DNA of 64,000 nucleotides, taken from contig JASCOH010000002.1 in NCBI GenBank assembly GCA_029959295.1, positions 372,001 to 436,000 of the forward strand, written 5' to 3'. This document shows positions 34,316 through 42,733 of the stretch, in pieces. The DNA comes from Flavobacteriaceae bacterium PS02334. Lineage in GTDB: Bacteria > Bacteroidota > Bacteroidia > Flavobacteriales > Flavobacteriaceae. Numbering within the stretch: position 1 is the first letter of the stretch; the number at the start of each line of letters is the position of its first letter. Position numbers and translations under genes: made by a program. Under the pieces are notes generated by a model, which saw nothing but the letters and a program-made list of their open reading frames with translations, was not told the DNA's origin and ran no database searches.

Positions 34316-34771
34316 TTACGCAGTAAATATAAAACGTTCTTTTTCAGGCTGTAAGGCTTCTTTAAGCCAGTCAATTGCTAATAATTTTTTTACTATTAAC
34401 TTCAACTGTTTATAGTCTGTTGGTTTTCTGACATAATAATTCGCTCCTTGGTTATAAACTTTCCTGACACTCTCTTCTTGAAGGCTTGTAGTAAAAATAA
34501 TGATCGGAAGGTTTTTAAGATTTCGATTATTTTTGATTTCGGCAAGACACTCAAAGCCATTTTTTTTAGGCATATTTAAATCTAAGAAAATGACGTCAGG
34601 CATCGGCACCGGCGGTCTGTATAAAATTTCCATAAGTTCATCACCGTTTTCGGCAACCGTTAAGATGGCATCATTGCATACTTCTTTTAAAGCTTCTTCA
34701 AAGAAAAGGCGATCGTCTTCATCGTCATCTGCAAGAAAAATATTTTTTGATAGACATTGGGGTACTAGCAT
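34316..34771 (-). CDS. Single-domain response regulator (Rcp1-like)
   Basis: 151 aa. ADDDEDDRLFFEEAL acidic pocket, LDLNMPKKNGFECLAEIK with the phospho-Asp (near 63), TTS switch residues, and YYVRKPTDYKQL with the conserved Lys. No output domain. Encoded just upstream of its probable kinase, as at 10969/9162. Confidence 0.92.
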   Translation of the reverse strand: MLVPQCLSKNIFLADDDEDDRLFFEEALKEVCNDAILTVAENGDELMEILYRPPVPMPDVIFLDLNMPKKNGFECLAEIKNNRNLKNLPIIIFTTSLQEESVRKVYNQGANYYVRKPTDYKQLKLIVKKLLAIDWLKEALQPEKERFIFTA

Positions 34772-34862
34772 GTTTCAAATATAGTACTTTCTCCTTGTTT
34801 TTTCAATTTCAATTTTGAAATTTTATATTCGTTTAGCTTAATTATAAATTACGAGTAAACAC

Positions 34863-34906
34863 AAAATTAGGATAAATTAGCTTCTGCCGATTTATCCTAA
34901 TTTTTT
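34863..34906 (-). terminator. Terminator after the SDR gene
   Basis: AAATTAGGATAAA pairs with TTTATCCTAATTTTTT around a 14-base loop. It lies 19 bases past the stop of the minus-strand SDR gene, and could also act on plus-strand transcripts. Confidence 0.75.
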
Positions 34907-34924
34907 GCAATTATAATTTGGAAA

Positions 34925-35668
34925 TTACTTTTGATTCAAGACTTCAAAAGCTTTTAGCGGATCTGAGAAAAACAATTCTCGAAAATCTTTTGTCTGGCCT
35001 ACGAGAATTTCATAAACATCATTTTCTATTCCGTGAATTAGGTCTTTTGCAACATCAATTGCCGGCATTCCGTTTTCTAATCCGCCGATTTCTTTTGAAA
35101 ATTCTGTGCTGACCAAAGGCGGCATCAATTCGAAAACTTTTATGTTTGTATCTTTCGCTAATTGATGGCGAAGTGATAATGTGTAAGAATGCAAGGCTGC
35201 TTTTGAATCAGAGTAAGAAGGCAAAAATGCGTCTGGAGCAAAGGCTACAATTGATGATGTATTTACAATTGCTGCTTCTTTTTGTGTTTTTAAGAGAGGC
35301 AATAATTCTTCGTTCAATCTTATTACAGAAAGATAATTTGTCAAAATTTCATTACTCGCTTTATCAAAAGCATCAGCCTTTTCGCCATGATAATAAGGAA
35401 AAGCTGAAGCCGCATTGTTAATTACGATGCTTAAATCGCTGAAATCTGAAGCAATTTTTGCTGCTAATTTTTTCACATCTTCCGCTTTAGTAATGTCACT
35501 GGCAAAAGTGCTGACATTTTTTAATCCTTCAGAAGCTGTTTTTAATTTATCGCCGTTTCTTCCAATAATTAAAATTTTATTTCCTTGCTCATTCAATAGT
35601 TTTGCGATTTCAAGTCCTATTCCTGAACCTCCGCCTGTGATCAAAATTGTTTTGTTTGTAATTTTCAT
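34925..35668 (-). CDS. SDR-family oxidoreductase (DltE-like)
   Basis: 247-aa classical short-chain dehydrogenase: ITGGGSGIGLEIAKLL cofactor motif, NNAAS, catalytic Ser in VNTSSIVAFAP and YSDSKAALHSYTL for YxxxK. Similar to DltE-type SDRs. Substrate unknown. The adjacent tetR is its likely repressor; a TGACC-N4-GGTCA palindrome lies between them. Confidence 0.92.
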   Translation of the reverse strand: MKITNKTILITGGGSGIGLEIAKLLNEQGNKILIIGRNGDKLKTASEGLKNVSTFASDITKAEDVKKLAAKIASDFSDLSIVINNAASAFPYYHGEKADAFDKASNEILTNYLSVIRLNEELLPLLKTQKEAAIVNTSSIVAFAPDAFLPSYSDSKAALHSYTLSLRHQLAKDTNIKVFELMPPLVSTEFSKEIGGLENGMPAIDVAKDLIHGIENDVYEILVGQTKDFRELFFSDPLKAFEVLNQK

Positions 35669-35695
35669 TTTAATAAGTATTTAAATTTATATAAT

Positions 35696-35709
35696 TGACC
35701 AATCGGTCA
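35696..35709 (-). promoter_or_regulatory. TetR operator at the SDR promoter
   Basis: TGACCAATCGGTCA, perfect 5-bp arms. It lies just upstream of a 7/8 -7 element (TAAATTTA, 35689-35682, minus). Matches the site in front of the adjacent tetR gene. Confidence 0.7.
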
Positions 35710-35729
35710 TTTTTTGTTTAAAAAAAAAG

Positions 35730-36317
35730 CTAATTGCTTTCTTTTTTTATTTCTTCCTTTAGAATTAAGGCAATTGTTTTGAGCTGGTCATTTTTACATG
35801 AAATCCTTGAAATCATGATGCCGCCTTCAATCATTGCGAATGCTTTCAGCGCAAATTTTTTCGGATCCCAATCTGCATTAAATTCTCCGGCATTTATTCC
35901 GTCTTTGATTATTGTGATTAACATTTCCTGAAATTTTTCCATGGCTTTATTTACCTTATTCAAAATTACTGGATTGGTATCGTCAGCTTCCATGCCAAAA
36001 TTCAGCATTGGGCAACCGCCTTCAACCGCTGGATTTGATGAATTGCAATAAAAATTTAGTATTGCAAATAATTTTTCCTTAGCCGTTTTTTTATTTATAA
36101 TTGAAGCAGAAATCTTAGTTTTTAATTGGCTAAAAATATAGTCTACTGTGCAATAAGACAAGTCTTCTTTATTTTCAAAATGTACATAAAGACTACCTTT
36201 TGCAAGTTTTGTAGCCTCCATAATATCACTCATGGCTGTTCCGGCAACTCCTTTTGTATTAAAAATTGGAGCTGCTTTTTCTATAATAAATTGTCTCGTT
36301 CTTTCTGCTTTTGTCAT
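35730..36317 (-). CDS. TetR/AcrR-family repressor
   Basis: 195 aa from ATG 36317. A Met 45 bases further upstream would lie before the predicted transcription start and inside the operator, so it is rejected. HTH at residues 1-50: MTKAERTRQFIIEKAAPIFNTKGVAGTAMSDIMEATKLAKGSLYVHFENKEDLS, the typical YcdC/AcrR-like form. C-terminal domain has GGCPMLNFG, common in TetRs paired with SDR genes. It is upstream of the SDR gene on the same strand, with identical operators in front of both. Confidence 0.92.
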   Translation of the reverse strand: MTKAERTRQFIIEKAAPIFNTKGVAGTAMSDIMEATKLAKGSLYVHFENKEDLSYCTVDYIFSQLKTKISASIINKKTAKEKLFAILNFYCNSSNPAVEGGCPMLNFGMEADDTNPVILNKVNKAMEKFQEMLITIIKDGINAGEFNADWDPKKFALKAFAMIEGGIMISRISCKNDQLKTIALILKEEIKKESN

Positions 36318-36335
36318 AATTGCGATAAATAACAC

Positions 36336-36359
36336 TACAAAGTTAAATGACTTATCGGT
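36336..36359 (-). promoter_or_regulatory. tetR promoter and operator
   Basis: Minus-strand -7 element TAACTTTG (36343-36336) is preceded after two bases by TGACTTATCGGTCA (36346-36359), differing from the SDR-promoter operator at two positions (CA for TT). Position in the spacer fits autorepression. Confidence 0.7.
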
Positions 36360-36480
36360 CACTTTTTAATATTTAACACTAAAATTTTTAAAAAAATTTT
36401 AGAACCAAGTGAATACGGCAATCTTGGTAATTTTTTATTTCAATTATATCTATCTTTACTGAAAAATTTTAACAATTCTC

Positions 36481-38088
36481 ATGTCTGTTCGAAAACTTCT
36501 TTTGGTTTTTTTATTTTTTCTGTCTTCTGCCAGTATGGTTTCACAGCCATCTGAAAATATTTTATTGCAAAAAGGTTGGGCAGCACTTATAAAAGACCAT
36601 GAAGATGAGGCTTTCCGCTATTTTTTTCAAGCCTATGAAAAAGCCAAAGATGATAAGAATGAGCAAGATAAAGCAGAATCTTTGCTGTATTTAGGAATCT
36701 GTACATTTGGATCCAATCTTGAAAAGGGACTCCAATATGCTACGCAATCTTTAGAAATTTATACGAAATTAGAGAAAATTAATCCGGAAAAGTCTAAAAT
36801 CGGACGAAGCAAATGTTTGCAATTAATCGGGACAATTTATACACGCCAAGGTAAATTTAAAGAAGCGATTCCGCTTAGCCGTGAAGTCGTCAATATCCTT
36901 GAAGATTTAGAAGATAAAAGCGGCACTTTAGGATTGGCTTATACAACTCTTGGAAATTTATATGATTCTAGAAAGATCTCAGATTCGGCAACTTATTTCT
37001 ACAAACTGGCCTTAAGTGATTTCGAAAAATCAAATAATATTGCCTATTTGCCGACCGCTTATATCAGAATGGGCGAGCTTGAGCTTAAAACCCAAAATAA
37101 GGAAGCGAGTTTGGGTTATTTTAAAAAAGCGCTGGCTATTTCAATAAGTTCTGAAAATGACCAAGCGCACGCATCTTCATTGATTGCATTGGGTAAATGG
37201 TATTTCACTGCTAATAATTTAAAAGAAGCGCTGCATTATTTTCAGGAAGCAAATGCTATTGCGGTAAGCCTTTCTGATAAGATTTTTGAAATAAAAACTT
37301 TAGAACAGCTTATTGAATTATATGAAAAGCAACAGAATTTTAGGGAAGTTTCAACGCTCCAAAAGCGATTGCTGAAAATTAAGGAGGAATCTTATTCTTT
37401 GGAAAAAGCCAAAATCGGAAAAAGCCTCGAAGTGCAATTTGACACAGCCGAAAAGAATAGAAAATTGGCATTGATGTCAAAAGAAAGAGAGATTGCTAAG
37501 CTTACAAATTATATGCTCGCGATTTGCATCGTTGTGCTTCTGATCATTTTTATAACTGGATATTTCTACCTAAAAAATATAAACAAGCGCGATAAACAAT
37601 TGCTAAAAACCAAAGGAGATTTGGTTGAAGCGCTTGAAAAGCAAAAAGAATTGAAAGAAATTCAATTTAAGAATGATCTTGACCACAAAGAAAGCCAGCT
37701 GAGCGCGATCACACTGCAAATGCTTCAGAAAAATGAATTGCTGGGCGAAATTAAGACAACTATCGAACAGCAGCAGCCTCTGTCTGAACAGCAACTAGTG
37801 AAAATGGTAAACCGCCATTTTGAGCAGAAAAATAATTGGGATGATTTCAATCTTTATTTCGAAAGCATCAACAAAAATTTCTACACGCGCTTGAAGCAAA
37901 TCTACCCAGAAATTAGTGCAAATGATCTAAAAATTTGCGCGCTGATCAAACTAAATCTGTCGATAAAAGAGATGGCTTCTATCTTAAATATTTCTCCTGA
38001 CAGCGTAAAAACGGCACGTTACCGACTCCGCAAAAAACTCCAAATGAATGCCGATGATAACCTGACAAGTTTCATTCTTTCGGTATAA
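36481..38088 (+). CDS. TPR protein with LuxR-like HTH
   Basis: 535 aa. Signal peptide (1-21, ASMVSQ), about six TPRs (30-300; e.g. SGTLGLAYTTLGNLYDSRKISDSATYFYKLAL), one membrane helix (about 340-360, AICIVVLLIIFITGYFYL), a coiled coil and a C-terminal LuxR/GerE-like helix-turn-helix (NDLKICALIKLNLSIKEMASILNISPDSVKTARYRLRKKL). This membrane-tethered architecture is common in Flavobacteriia. Sensing through the TPRs and direct DNA binding are inferred. Confidence 0.9.
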   Translation: MSVRKLLLVFLFFLSSASMVSQPSENILLQKGWAALIKDHEDEAFRYFFQAYEKAKDDKNEQDKAESLLYLGICTFGSNLEKGLQYATQSLEIYTKLEKINPEKSKIGRSKCLQLIGTIYTRQGKFKEAIPLSREVVNILEDLEDKSGTLGLAYTTLGNLYDSRKISDSATYFYKLALSDFEKSNNIAYLPTAYIRMGELELKTQNKEASLGYFKKALAISISSENDQAHASSLIALGKWYFTANNLKEALHYFQEANAIAVSLSDKIFEIKTLEQLIELYEKQQNFREVSTLQKRLLKIKEESYSLEKAKIGKSLEVQFDTAEKNRKLALMSKEREIAKLTNYMLAICIVVLLIIFITGYFYLKNINKRDKQLLKTKGDLVEALEKQKELKEIQFKNDLDHKESQLSAITLQMLQKNELLGEIKTTIEQQQPLSEQQLVKMVNRHFEQKNNWDDFNLYFESINKNFYTRLKQIYPEISANDLKICALIKLNLSIKEMASILNISPDSVKTARYRLRKKLQMNADDNLTSFILSV

Positions 38089-38268
38089 AATTCTAATTGT
38101 CTACCTTATTTCTACGAGTATTTACAGGCTTGTCTACCTTTTGTCTACCTCATTTTTAAAGGTTTTGTAGTTATTTCTTATAATTTTGATAATGTTATTC
38201 TGATACAATTAATTGTTTTGAATTGTTTAAGAATTAATCAAAATTTCGGAGTTTAATTACGAATAAAG

Positions 38269-38661
38269 ATGAATAGAAAAAAGCTTTTAATTTTTGGAAT
38301 AATCCTCTTATTGGGTTTCGGATTATTTTATGTATACAATAATGTATTGTATAAAGAAAGTCGAAATATTGAGAAAGAAGAGTCGTTTTTCCTTCTTACT
38401 TCAGCTGATTTAATCAAGCAATACAAATCAGATTTGTCTAAATCGGATGAAAAATACCTAAATAAGACAATAGAAATTGAAGGAAAAATTACAGAGATAT
38501 CCGAATCGACAATAACACTTGACAGCACCATTTTTTGCAGTTTTGATAAAAAAATAGGCCAAGAGAACCTAAATAAGAAGGTAAGAATTAAAGGAAGATG
38601 TATTGGTTTTGACGAAATGTTTAACGAAGTAAAATTTGACCAATGCACAATTTTAGAATAA
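38269..38661 (+). CDS. OB-fold (tRNA_anti-like) membrane-anchored protein
   Basis: 130 aa. N-terminal membrane helix (LLIFGIILLLGFGLFYVYNN), then an OB-fold-like domain: LIKQYKSDLSKSDEKYLNKTIEIEGKITEIS, TITLDSTIFCSFDK and KVRIKGRCIGFDEMFNEVKFDQCTI. This pattern fits the tRNA_anti-like family. Its stop codon overlaps the start of the DUF5777 gene (TAATG), so it heads the following gene set. Confidence 0.8.
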   Translation: MNRKKLLIFGIILLLGFGLFYVYNNVLYKESRNIEKEESFFLLTSADLIKQYKSDLSKSDEKYLNKTIEIEGKITEISESTITLDSTIFCSFDKKIGQENLNKKVRIKGRCIGFDEMFNEVKFDQCTILE

Positions 38662-39506
38662 TGAAAAATATATTTCTCCTTTTTACATGCCTTTTTTCTG
38701 GTTTTGTGGCGAATGCTCAAGAAGATTTGCTTTCAAGTTTAGATTCAACCCAAGTTGAGGACACAAATGTAACTGCGGTTTTCAAAGGATTACAGATTAT
38801 CACGCTCCAATCCACAAAATTGGCGGCTAAAAAAGAATTTTATTTCGTAGTTGCGCATCGTTTCGGAACTGTAAAGGACGGAATTTCTGAGTTCTTCGGA
38901 TTTGACCACGCGACAACAAAAATAGGAGGAATTTATGGCGTAACAGATTGGCTTTCTGTCAGCGGATCGCGCCATACATTATCAAAAATGTATGAAGTAG
39001 GAGCGAAGTATAGATTATTCAGGCAAAATGATACTTTTCCAGTTGAAATTGTAGGCTATAGCACGATTGACATCAATAGTTTCTTAAAAAAAGAGGATTA
39101 TCCAAAAATCGGATTTTCTGATCGATTGGCATTTATCCACCAGCTGTTGATTTCGAGAAAAATTTCTGAAAAACTTTCACTTGAATTGGCGCCGTCGTTC
39201 ATACATAAAAATTTGTACAATCCAGAAATTGAGCGGGATAACCAGTTTTCAATCGCATCAGGAGGCAGAATGAAATTGACCCAAAGGCTTTCTCTTAATT
39301 TAGAATATGCCTACAATTTTGACAAACCTAGTTTTTACAATAATCCGCTGTCAGTGGGCTTGGATGTTGAAACCGGCGGTCACATTTTTCAATTATTGTT
39401 TACCAATTCACAGTCGATGACTGAAAGTGGCTATTTGACAAATGCCGCTGGCGATTGGGGCAAGGGAGATTTCTTTTTTGGATTTAATTTATATAGAGTT
39501 TTTTAG
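38661..39506 (+). CDS. DUF5777-family outer-membrane beta-barrel
   Basis: 281 aa from ATG 38661, where the signal peptide begins (IFLLFTCLFSGFVANAQ); an in-frame ATG at 38643 only adds a poor extension. The mature protein shows alternating strands: FVVAHRFGTVKDGISEFFGFDHATTKIGGIYGVTDWLSVSGSRH, EVGAKYRLFRQ and SLNLEYAYNFD, ending in a C-terminal Phe (FFFGFNLYRVF) as in outer-membrane barrels. DUF5777 has no known function. Followed by the haem lipoprotein gene after one base. Confidence 0.85.
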   Translation: MKNIFLLFTCLFSGFVANAQEDLLSSLDSTQVEDTNVTAVFKGLQIITLQSTKLAAKKEFYFVVAHRFGTVKDGISEFFGFDHATTKIGGIYGVTDWLSVSGSRHTLSKMYEVGAKYRLFRQNDTFPVEIVGYSTIDINSFLKKEDYPKIGFSDRLAFIHQLLISRKISEKLSLELAPSFIHKNLYNPEIERDNQFSIASGGRMKLTQRLSLNLEYAYNFDKPSFYNNPLSVGLDVETGGHIFQLLFTNSQSMTESGYLTNAAGDWGKGDFFFGFNLYRVF

Positions 39507-39507
39507 G

Positions 39508-39867
39508 ATGAAAAAAATTGCACTGTTCTTAATTATTCTGCTCTTATCATTAGCCAGCTGTGATTCGAGCACTTATGAAGATATTCAGGAAGATACGATA
39601 ATTGTTGGAAAAGTTACTTATACGACTCAAGTCAAAGCGATAATCGATGCCAATTGTGTCAGTTGCCATTCCGCTACCGGAAGCGCTTCTTTTCGACCAA
39701 TGACGAATTATTTGGAAGTAAAAACAGCTTTTGAAGAAACAAACTTGGTCAGCAGAATCCAAAGACAAAACGGAGAATCTGGACAAATGCCGCAAACAGG
39801 AAGAATGTCTCAAGACAAAATAAATATCATAATTCAGTGGGGAACTGACGGATTACTAGAGAATTAA
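39508..39867 (+). CDS. Haem c lipoprotein
   Basis: 119 aa from ATG 39508. Lipobox LLLSLASC (Cys18), one haem motif CVSCH (in DANCVSCHSATGSASFRP) and a possible distal Met in SGQMPQTGRM. Looks like the small 'cytochrome c' lipoproteins found next to DUF5777 genes. Probably anchored at the outer face of a membrane. Electron partner not evident. Confidence 0.88.
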   Translation: MKKIALFLIILLLSLASCDSSTYEDIQEDTIIVGKVTYTTQVKAIIDANCVSCHSATGSASFRPMTNYLEVKTAFEETNLVSRIQRQNGESGQMPQTGRMSQDKINIIIQWGTDGLLEN

Positions 39868-39880
39868 ATTACGAAGAAAC

Positions 39881-40423
39881 ATGAAAAAGAACTTTTTTTT
39901 AATACTTTTATTACTTACATCCATTTCATTTTATGGACAAAAGTACATTACCAAAACAGGAAATCTAAAATTTGAAGCTTCAGTAGCTTCTTTTGAGGAA
40001 GTCGCTGCCGAGAATAAAAGTGCTTCTGCGGTTTTGGAAGCTTCTACTGGAGAACTCGCCGTTTTGGCGCTTATGAAAGGCTTCCGTTTTAAAGTGGCTT
40101 TGATGGAAGAGCATTTCAATGAAAATTATATGGAATCTGATAAATTTCCAAAGGCAACTTTTAAAGGAAAAATTGAAGATTTCAATATAGAAAAGACGAT
40201 AAACGCTAAGACTTGCAAGATTTCTGGCGATTTGACGCTTCATGGCAAAACAAAAAAAATTACGTCCACAGCAAAAATATCAAAGTCAGGAAATGCAATA
40301 ATATTGATAGGAAATTTTGAAGTTATGCCAGCAGATTTTGCCATAGAAATTCCGAAAATAGTAAGTAAAAAAGTGGCAGATAAAATCCAGATAACTTACA
40401 ATTTATCATTAACAAATAAATAA
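39881..40423 (+). CDS. YceI-family secreted protein (second copy)
   Basis: 180 aa with a signal peptide (LLLLTSISFYGQ). YceI-type core: KTGNLKFEASVASFEEVAAENKSASAVLEAS, KLADKFPKATFKG-like block NYMESDKFPKATFKGKIEDF, SGDLTLHGKTKKITSTAKI. Diverged from the copy at 5309. Located between a haem c lipoprotein and an ankyrin gene, in a block of tightly packed genes. Confidence 0.87.
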   Translation: MKKNFFLILLLLTSISFYGQKYITKTGNLKFEASVASFEEVAAENKSASAVLEASTGELAVLALMKGFRFKVALMEEHFNENYMESDKFPKATFKGKIEDFNIEKTINAKTCKISGDLTLHGKTKKITSTAKISKSGNAIILIGNFEVMPADFAIEIPKIVSKKVADKIQITYNLSLTNK

Positions 40424-40425
40424 TC

Positions 40426-40950
40426 ATGAAAAGAATTATACTATTTTTTCTGCTAGTTTCTGTGTTTTCAAATGCTCAGGAAAAAGAAAATAAAGATGTT
40501 TTCAACGTAGCGAGATTTGGAACTGTTGAAGAAATGAAACTCTTAGAAAGCAAAAATCAAGATACTATAAATGCAACAAATCCTGCTGGATTCACGCCGC
40601 TAATTTTAGCCTGCTACAAAGGAAATACGGCAGTTGCGACTTATTTGATTCCGAAAGTAAAGGATATAAATTTTAATACTTCAAGCGGTTCTGCGCTTGC
40701 GGCGGCTTCTGTGAAAGGAAATGTTGCCTTAGCGAAATTGCTTCTAGAAAACAAAGCAAATCCAAATCTTGCCGATGGTTCTGGAATGACGCCTTTACTT
40801 TATGCAATTCAATTTAAGAATAAAGAATTAGTCGAGCTTCTGCTAAAATTTAAGGCAGATAAAAAACTAGCGGATAACAGCGGCAAATCGCCATTTGAAT
40901 ATGCAATCTTTACTAAAAACCAAGAAATTATTAACCTTTTTAAAAACTAA
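40426..40950 (+). CDS. Secreted ankyrin-repeat protein
   Basis: 174 aa with a signal peptide (ILFFLLVSVFSNAQ). Four ankyrin repeats: NATNPAGFTPLILACYKGNTAVATYLI, NFNTSSGSALAAASVKGNVALAKLLLENKANPNLADGSGMTPLLYAIQFKNKELVELLLKFKADKKLADNSGKSPFEYAI. Two bases after the YceI gene, so co-transcribed. Probably a periplasmic binding partner; target unknown. Confidence 0.9.
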   Translation: MKRIILFFLLVSVFSNAQEKENKDVFNVARFGTVEEMKLLESKNQDTINATNPAGFTPLILACYKGNTAVATYLIPKVKDINFNTSSGSALAAASVKGNVALAKLLLENKANPNLADGSGMTPLLYAIQFKNKELVELLLKFKADKKLADNSGKSPFEYAIFTKNQEIINLFKN

Positions 40951-40954
40951 CACA

Positions 40955-41725
40955 ATGAAAAAAACACTACTATTTTTATTATTCAGCGTTTCATCGCTGA
41001 GTTCTCATGCCCAAACTAAATCGACCGGCGTCGTAAATTTAATGATAGGAATGACGGCCAAATTAGATTTAAACAGCGCAACTTCTGTGGCGACATTGAC
41101 GCTTACTGGTCCGTCTGATCGATGGTTTGCATTACAATTCGGATCATTTTCTGAAGGACAAGGAATGGAAGCAGGCCAAGACGTAGTTTATTTCAACGGA
41201 ACAACTTTGGTCGATGCTGTTCACAACGGAGTTGGTTCAGCGCCTTCTGCAGACACAAACAACTGGACTGTTGCTTCAAATACAGTAGCTTCAGGAACTA
41301 GAACTATCGTAGCAAATCGTGCATTTAACACATCATCATCAGGAGACTATACTTTTGTTTATGCAAACGGAACAATTGATTTTGCTTATGCAAGAATGAG
41401 TTCTGCGAGTTTTTCTTTAGCTTATCATGGAGGCGGAAACAGGGGGTACGTGATCGGAGCGCCAATTACAACTGCTTTGGGAGTTGGAGAATTTGAGGCA
41501 GCAAAAATTGCGTTGTTTCCAAATCCAGCTAATAATGCTTTTTCAATCAAGTCAAATGATGAGATCAAGTCTGTAATTGTATATGACACAAACGGAAAAC
41601 AAGTAGCAAAATTTGCTAACCAAAAAGAATTATTGGATATTTCTTCTTTGCATACGGGACTTTATTTCGTAGAAATTCAGAATTCTGAAGATCAAATTTC
41701 TATTGAAAAGCTGCTTAAAAAATAA
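40955..41725 (+). CDS. DOMON-like protein with T9SS sorting domain
   Basis: 256 aa from ATG 40955 (signal peptide FLLFSVSSLSSHAQ); a longer frame overlaps the ankyrin gene. The N-terminal domain (25-175) has DOMON-like features: DLNSATSVATLTLTGPSDRWFALQFG...MEAGQDVVYFNG. The C-terminus is a type A T9SS sorting domain (AAKIALFPNPANNAFSIKS ... TGLYFVEIQN). DOMON domains often bind haem or sugars; the possible axial ligands here are not clear. Last gene of the set, followed by a terminator. Confidence 0.82.
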   Translation: MKKTLLFLLFSVSSLSSHAQTKSTGVVNLMIGMTAKLDLNSATSVATLTLTGPSDRWFALQFGSFSEGQGMEAGQDVVYFNGTTLVDAVHNGVGSAPSADTNNWTVASNTVASGTRTIVANRAFNTSSSGDYTFVYANGTIDFAYARMSSASFSLAYHGGGNRGYVIGAPITTALGVGEFEAAKIALFPNPANNAFSIKSNDEIKSVIVYDTNGKQVAKFANQKELLDISSLHTGLYFVEIQNSEDQISIEKLLKK

Positions 41726-41745
41726 TACGTTACTATTTTTTAAAT

Positions 41746-41778
41746 AAAAAAGATGAGCTCATAAACTCATCTTTTTTT
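41746..41778 (+). terminator. Terminator after the DOMON/T9SS gene
   Basis: AAAAAAGATGAG, loop CTCATAAA, CTCATCTTTTTTT. Ends the gene set that begins at 38269. Confidence 0.88.
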
Positions 41779-41854
41779 GCTTGAAATAATTTTACTTTTA
41801 AATTTCTAAATTTTTTATCATATAAATCTAAGCTTTGTAGTATTTATTTTTGTC

Positions 41855-42667
41855 TCATAATATTGAAATTTTAGAAGGAGCAACGCCATATTTTTTCTTA
41901 AAGGCAAAGGAAAAATGCGACAAATCTTCAAAACCTACATCCAAATAAACTTCTGAAGGAGATTTTGCTTTTTCACTCATCAAAAAATAAGCTTCCTGCA
42001 AGCGTCTTTGCAAAAGCCATCTACTTGGCGTGTCTTGAAATGTCTTCTGGAAATCTCTTTTGAAAGTAGCCAAACTTCTTCCGGTCAAGTAGGCAAATCT
42101 TTTCATCTGTACGTTGAAATGAAAATTTCGATTCATGAAAGCTTCTAGATCAATCTTTCCAGGCTCGCTGAAATCGAATAAAATATCTTTTAATTCTGGA
42201 TTTATTTTTATCAGAAGATAGACAGCTTCTTTTATTTTCAGCCTAAAAATTTCTTCATTATTCTCTTGTGGCAATTGAAAGTAAACCAGTAAAGATTCCA
42301 TAAAACTCTTGTAAAGCGGATTATGTGGCACATTTACAATCGCTTCATCCGTTTTTTTTCGGTTGGCTGTATAATTAATTTCTTGGCTGATTTCGCGCAA
42401 AATATCCTGGCTCAAAAAAAGCGAAATAGATTTGTAATCGCCATTTTCTGGAGGCAATTTTAAAAATTTAGCCAATCGGTTTCGAGTGCTTAATCGAAAA
42501 TCCCCTTCTTGAGAATGATAACTGTTTTTTGCATCCCAAGCCGTGACTGTGCCAGCAATCTGGTAGCTGAAAACATGCTCAGGGATGAAATTTTCTCCTT
42601 CTCTGCTTTTTGAAAAATAACAAGAATAGAGAATTTGCGGTTTTTTAATTTCCTCTTTTTCGTTCAT
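41855..42667 (-). CDS. AraC-family regulator
   Basis: 270 aa. N-terminal ExsA-like cupin part (about 10-130; VFSYQIAGTVTAWDAKNSYHSQEGDFRLSTRNRLAKFLK). C-terminal AraC double HTH with MKRFAYLTGRSLATFKRDFQKTFQDTPSRWLLQRRLQEA and PSEVYLDVGFEDLSHFSFAFKKKYGVAPS. It follows the aldehyde dehydrogenase gene (66-base gap) on the same strand and may regulate it. Confidence 0.92.
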   Translation of the reverse strand: MNEKEEIKKPQILYSCYFSKSREGENFIPEHVFSYQIAGTVTAWDAKNSYHSQEGDFRLSTRNRLAKFLKLPPENGDYKSISLFLSQDILREISQEINYTANRKKTDEAIVNVPHNPLYKSFMESLLVYFQLPQENNEEIFRLKIKEAVYLLIKINPELKDILFDFSEPGKIDLEAFMNRNFHFNVQMKRFAYLTGRSLATFKRDFQKTFQDTPSRWLLQRRLQEAYFLMSEKAKSPSEVYLDVGFEDLSHFSFAFKKKYGVAPSKISIL

Positions 42668-42733
42668 ATTGTAAATTTAAAAAAATAGCAACAGAAATAT
42701 GCCAAATTGATTGTATTTCTGTTGCTGAATTGA

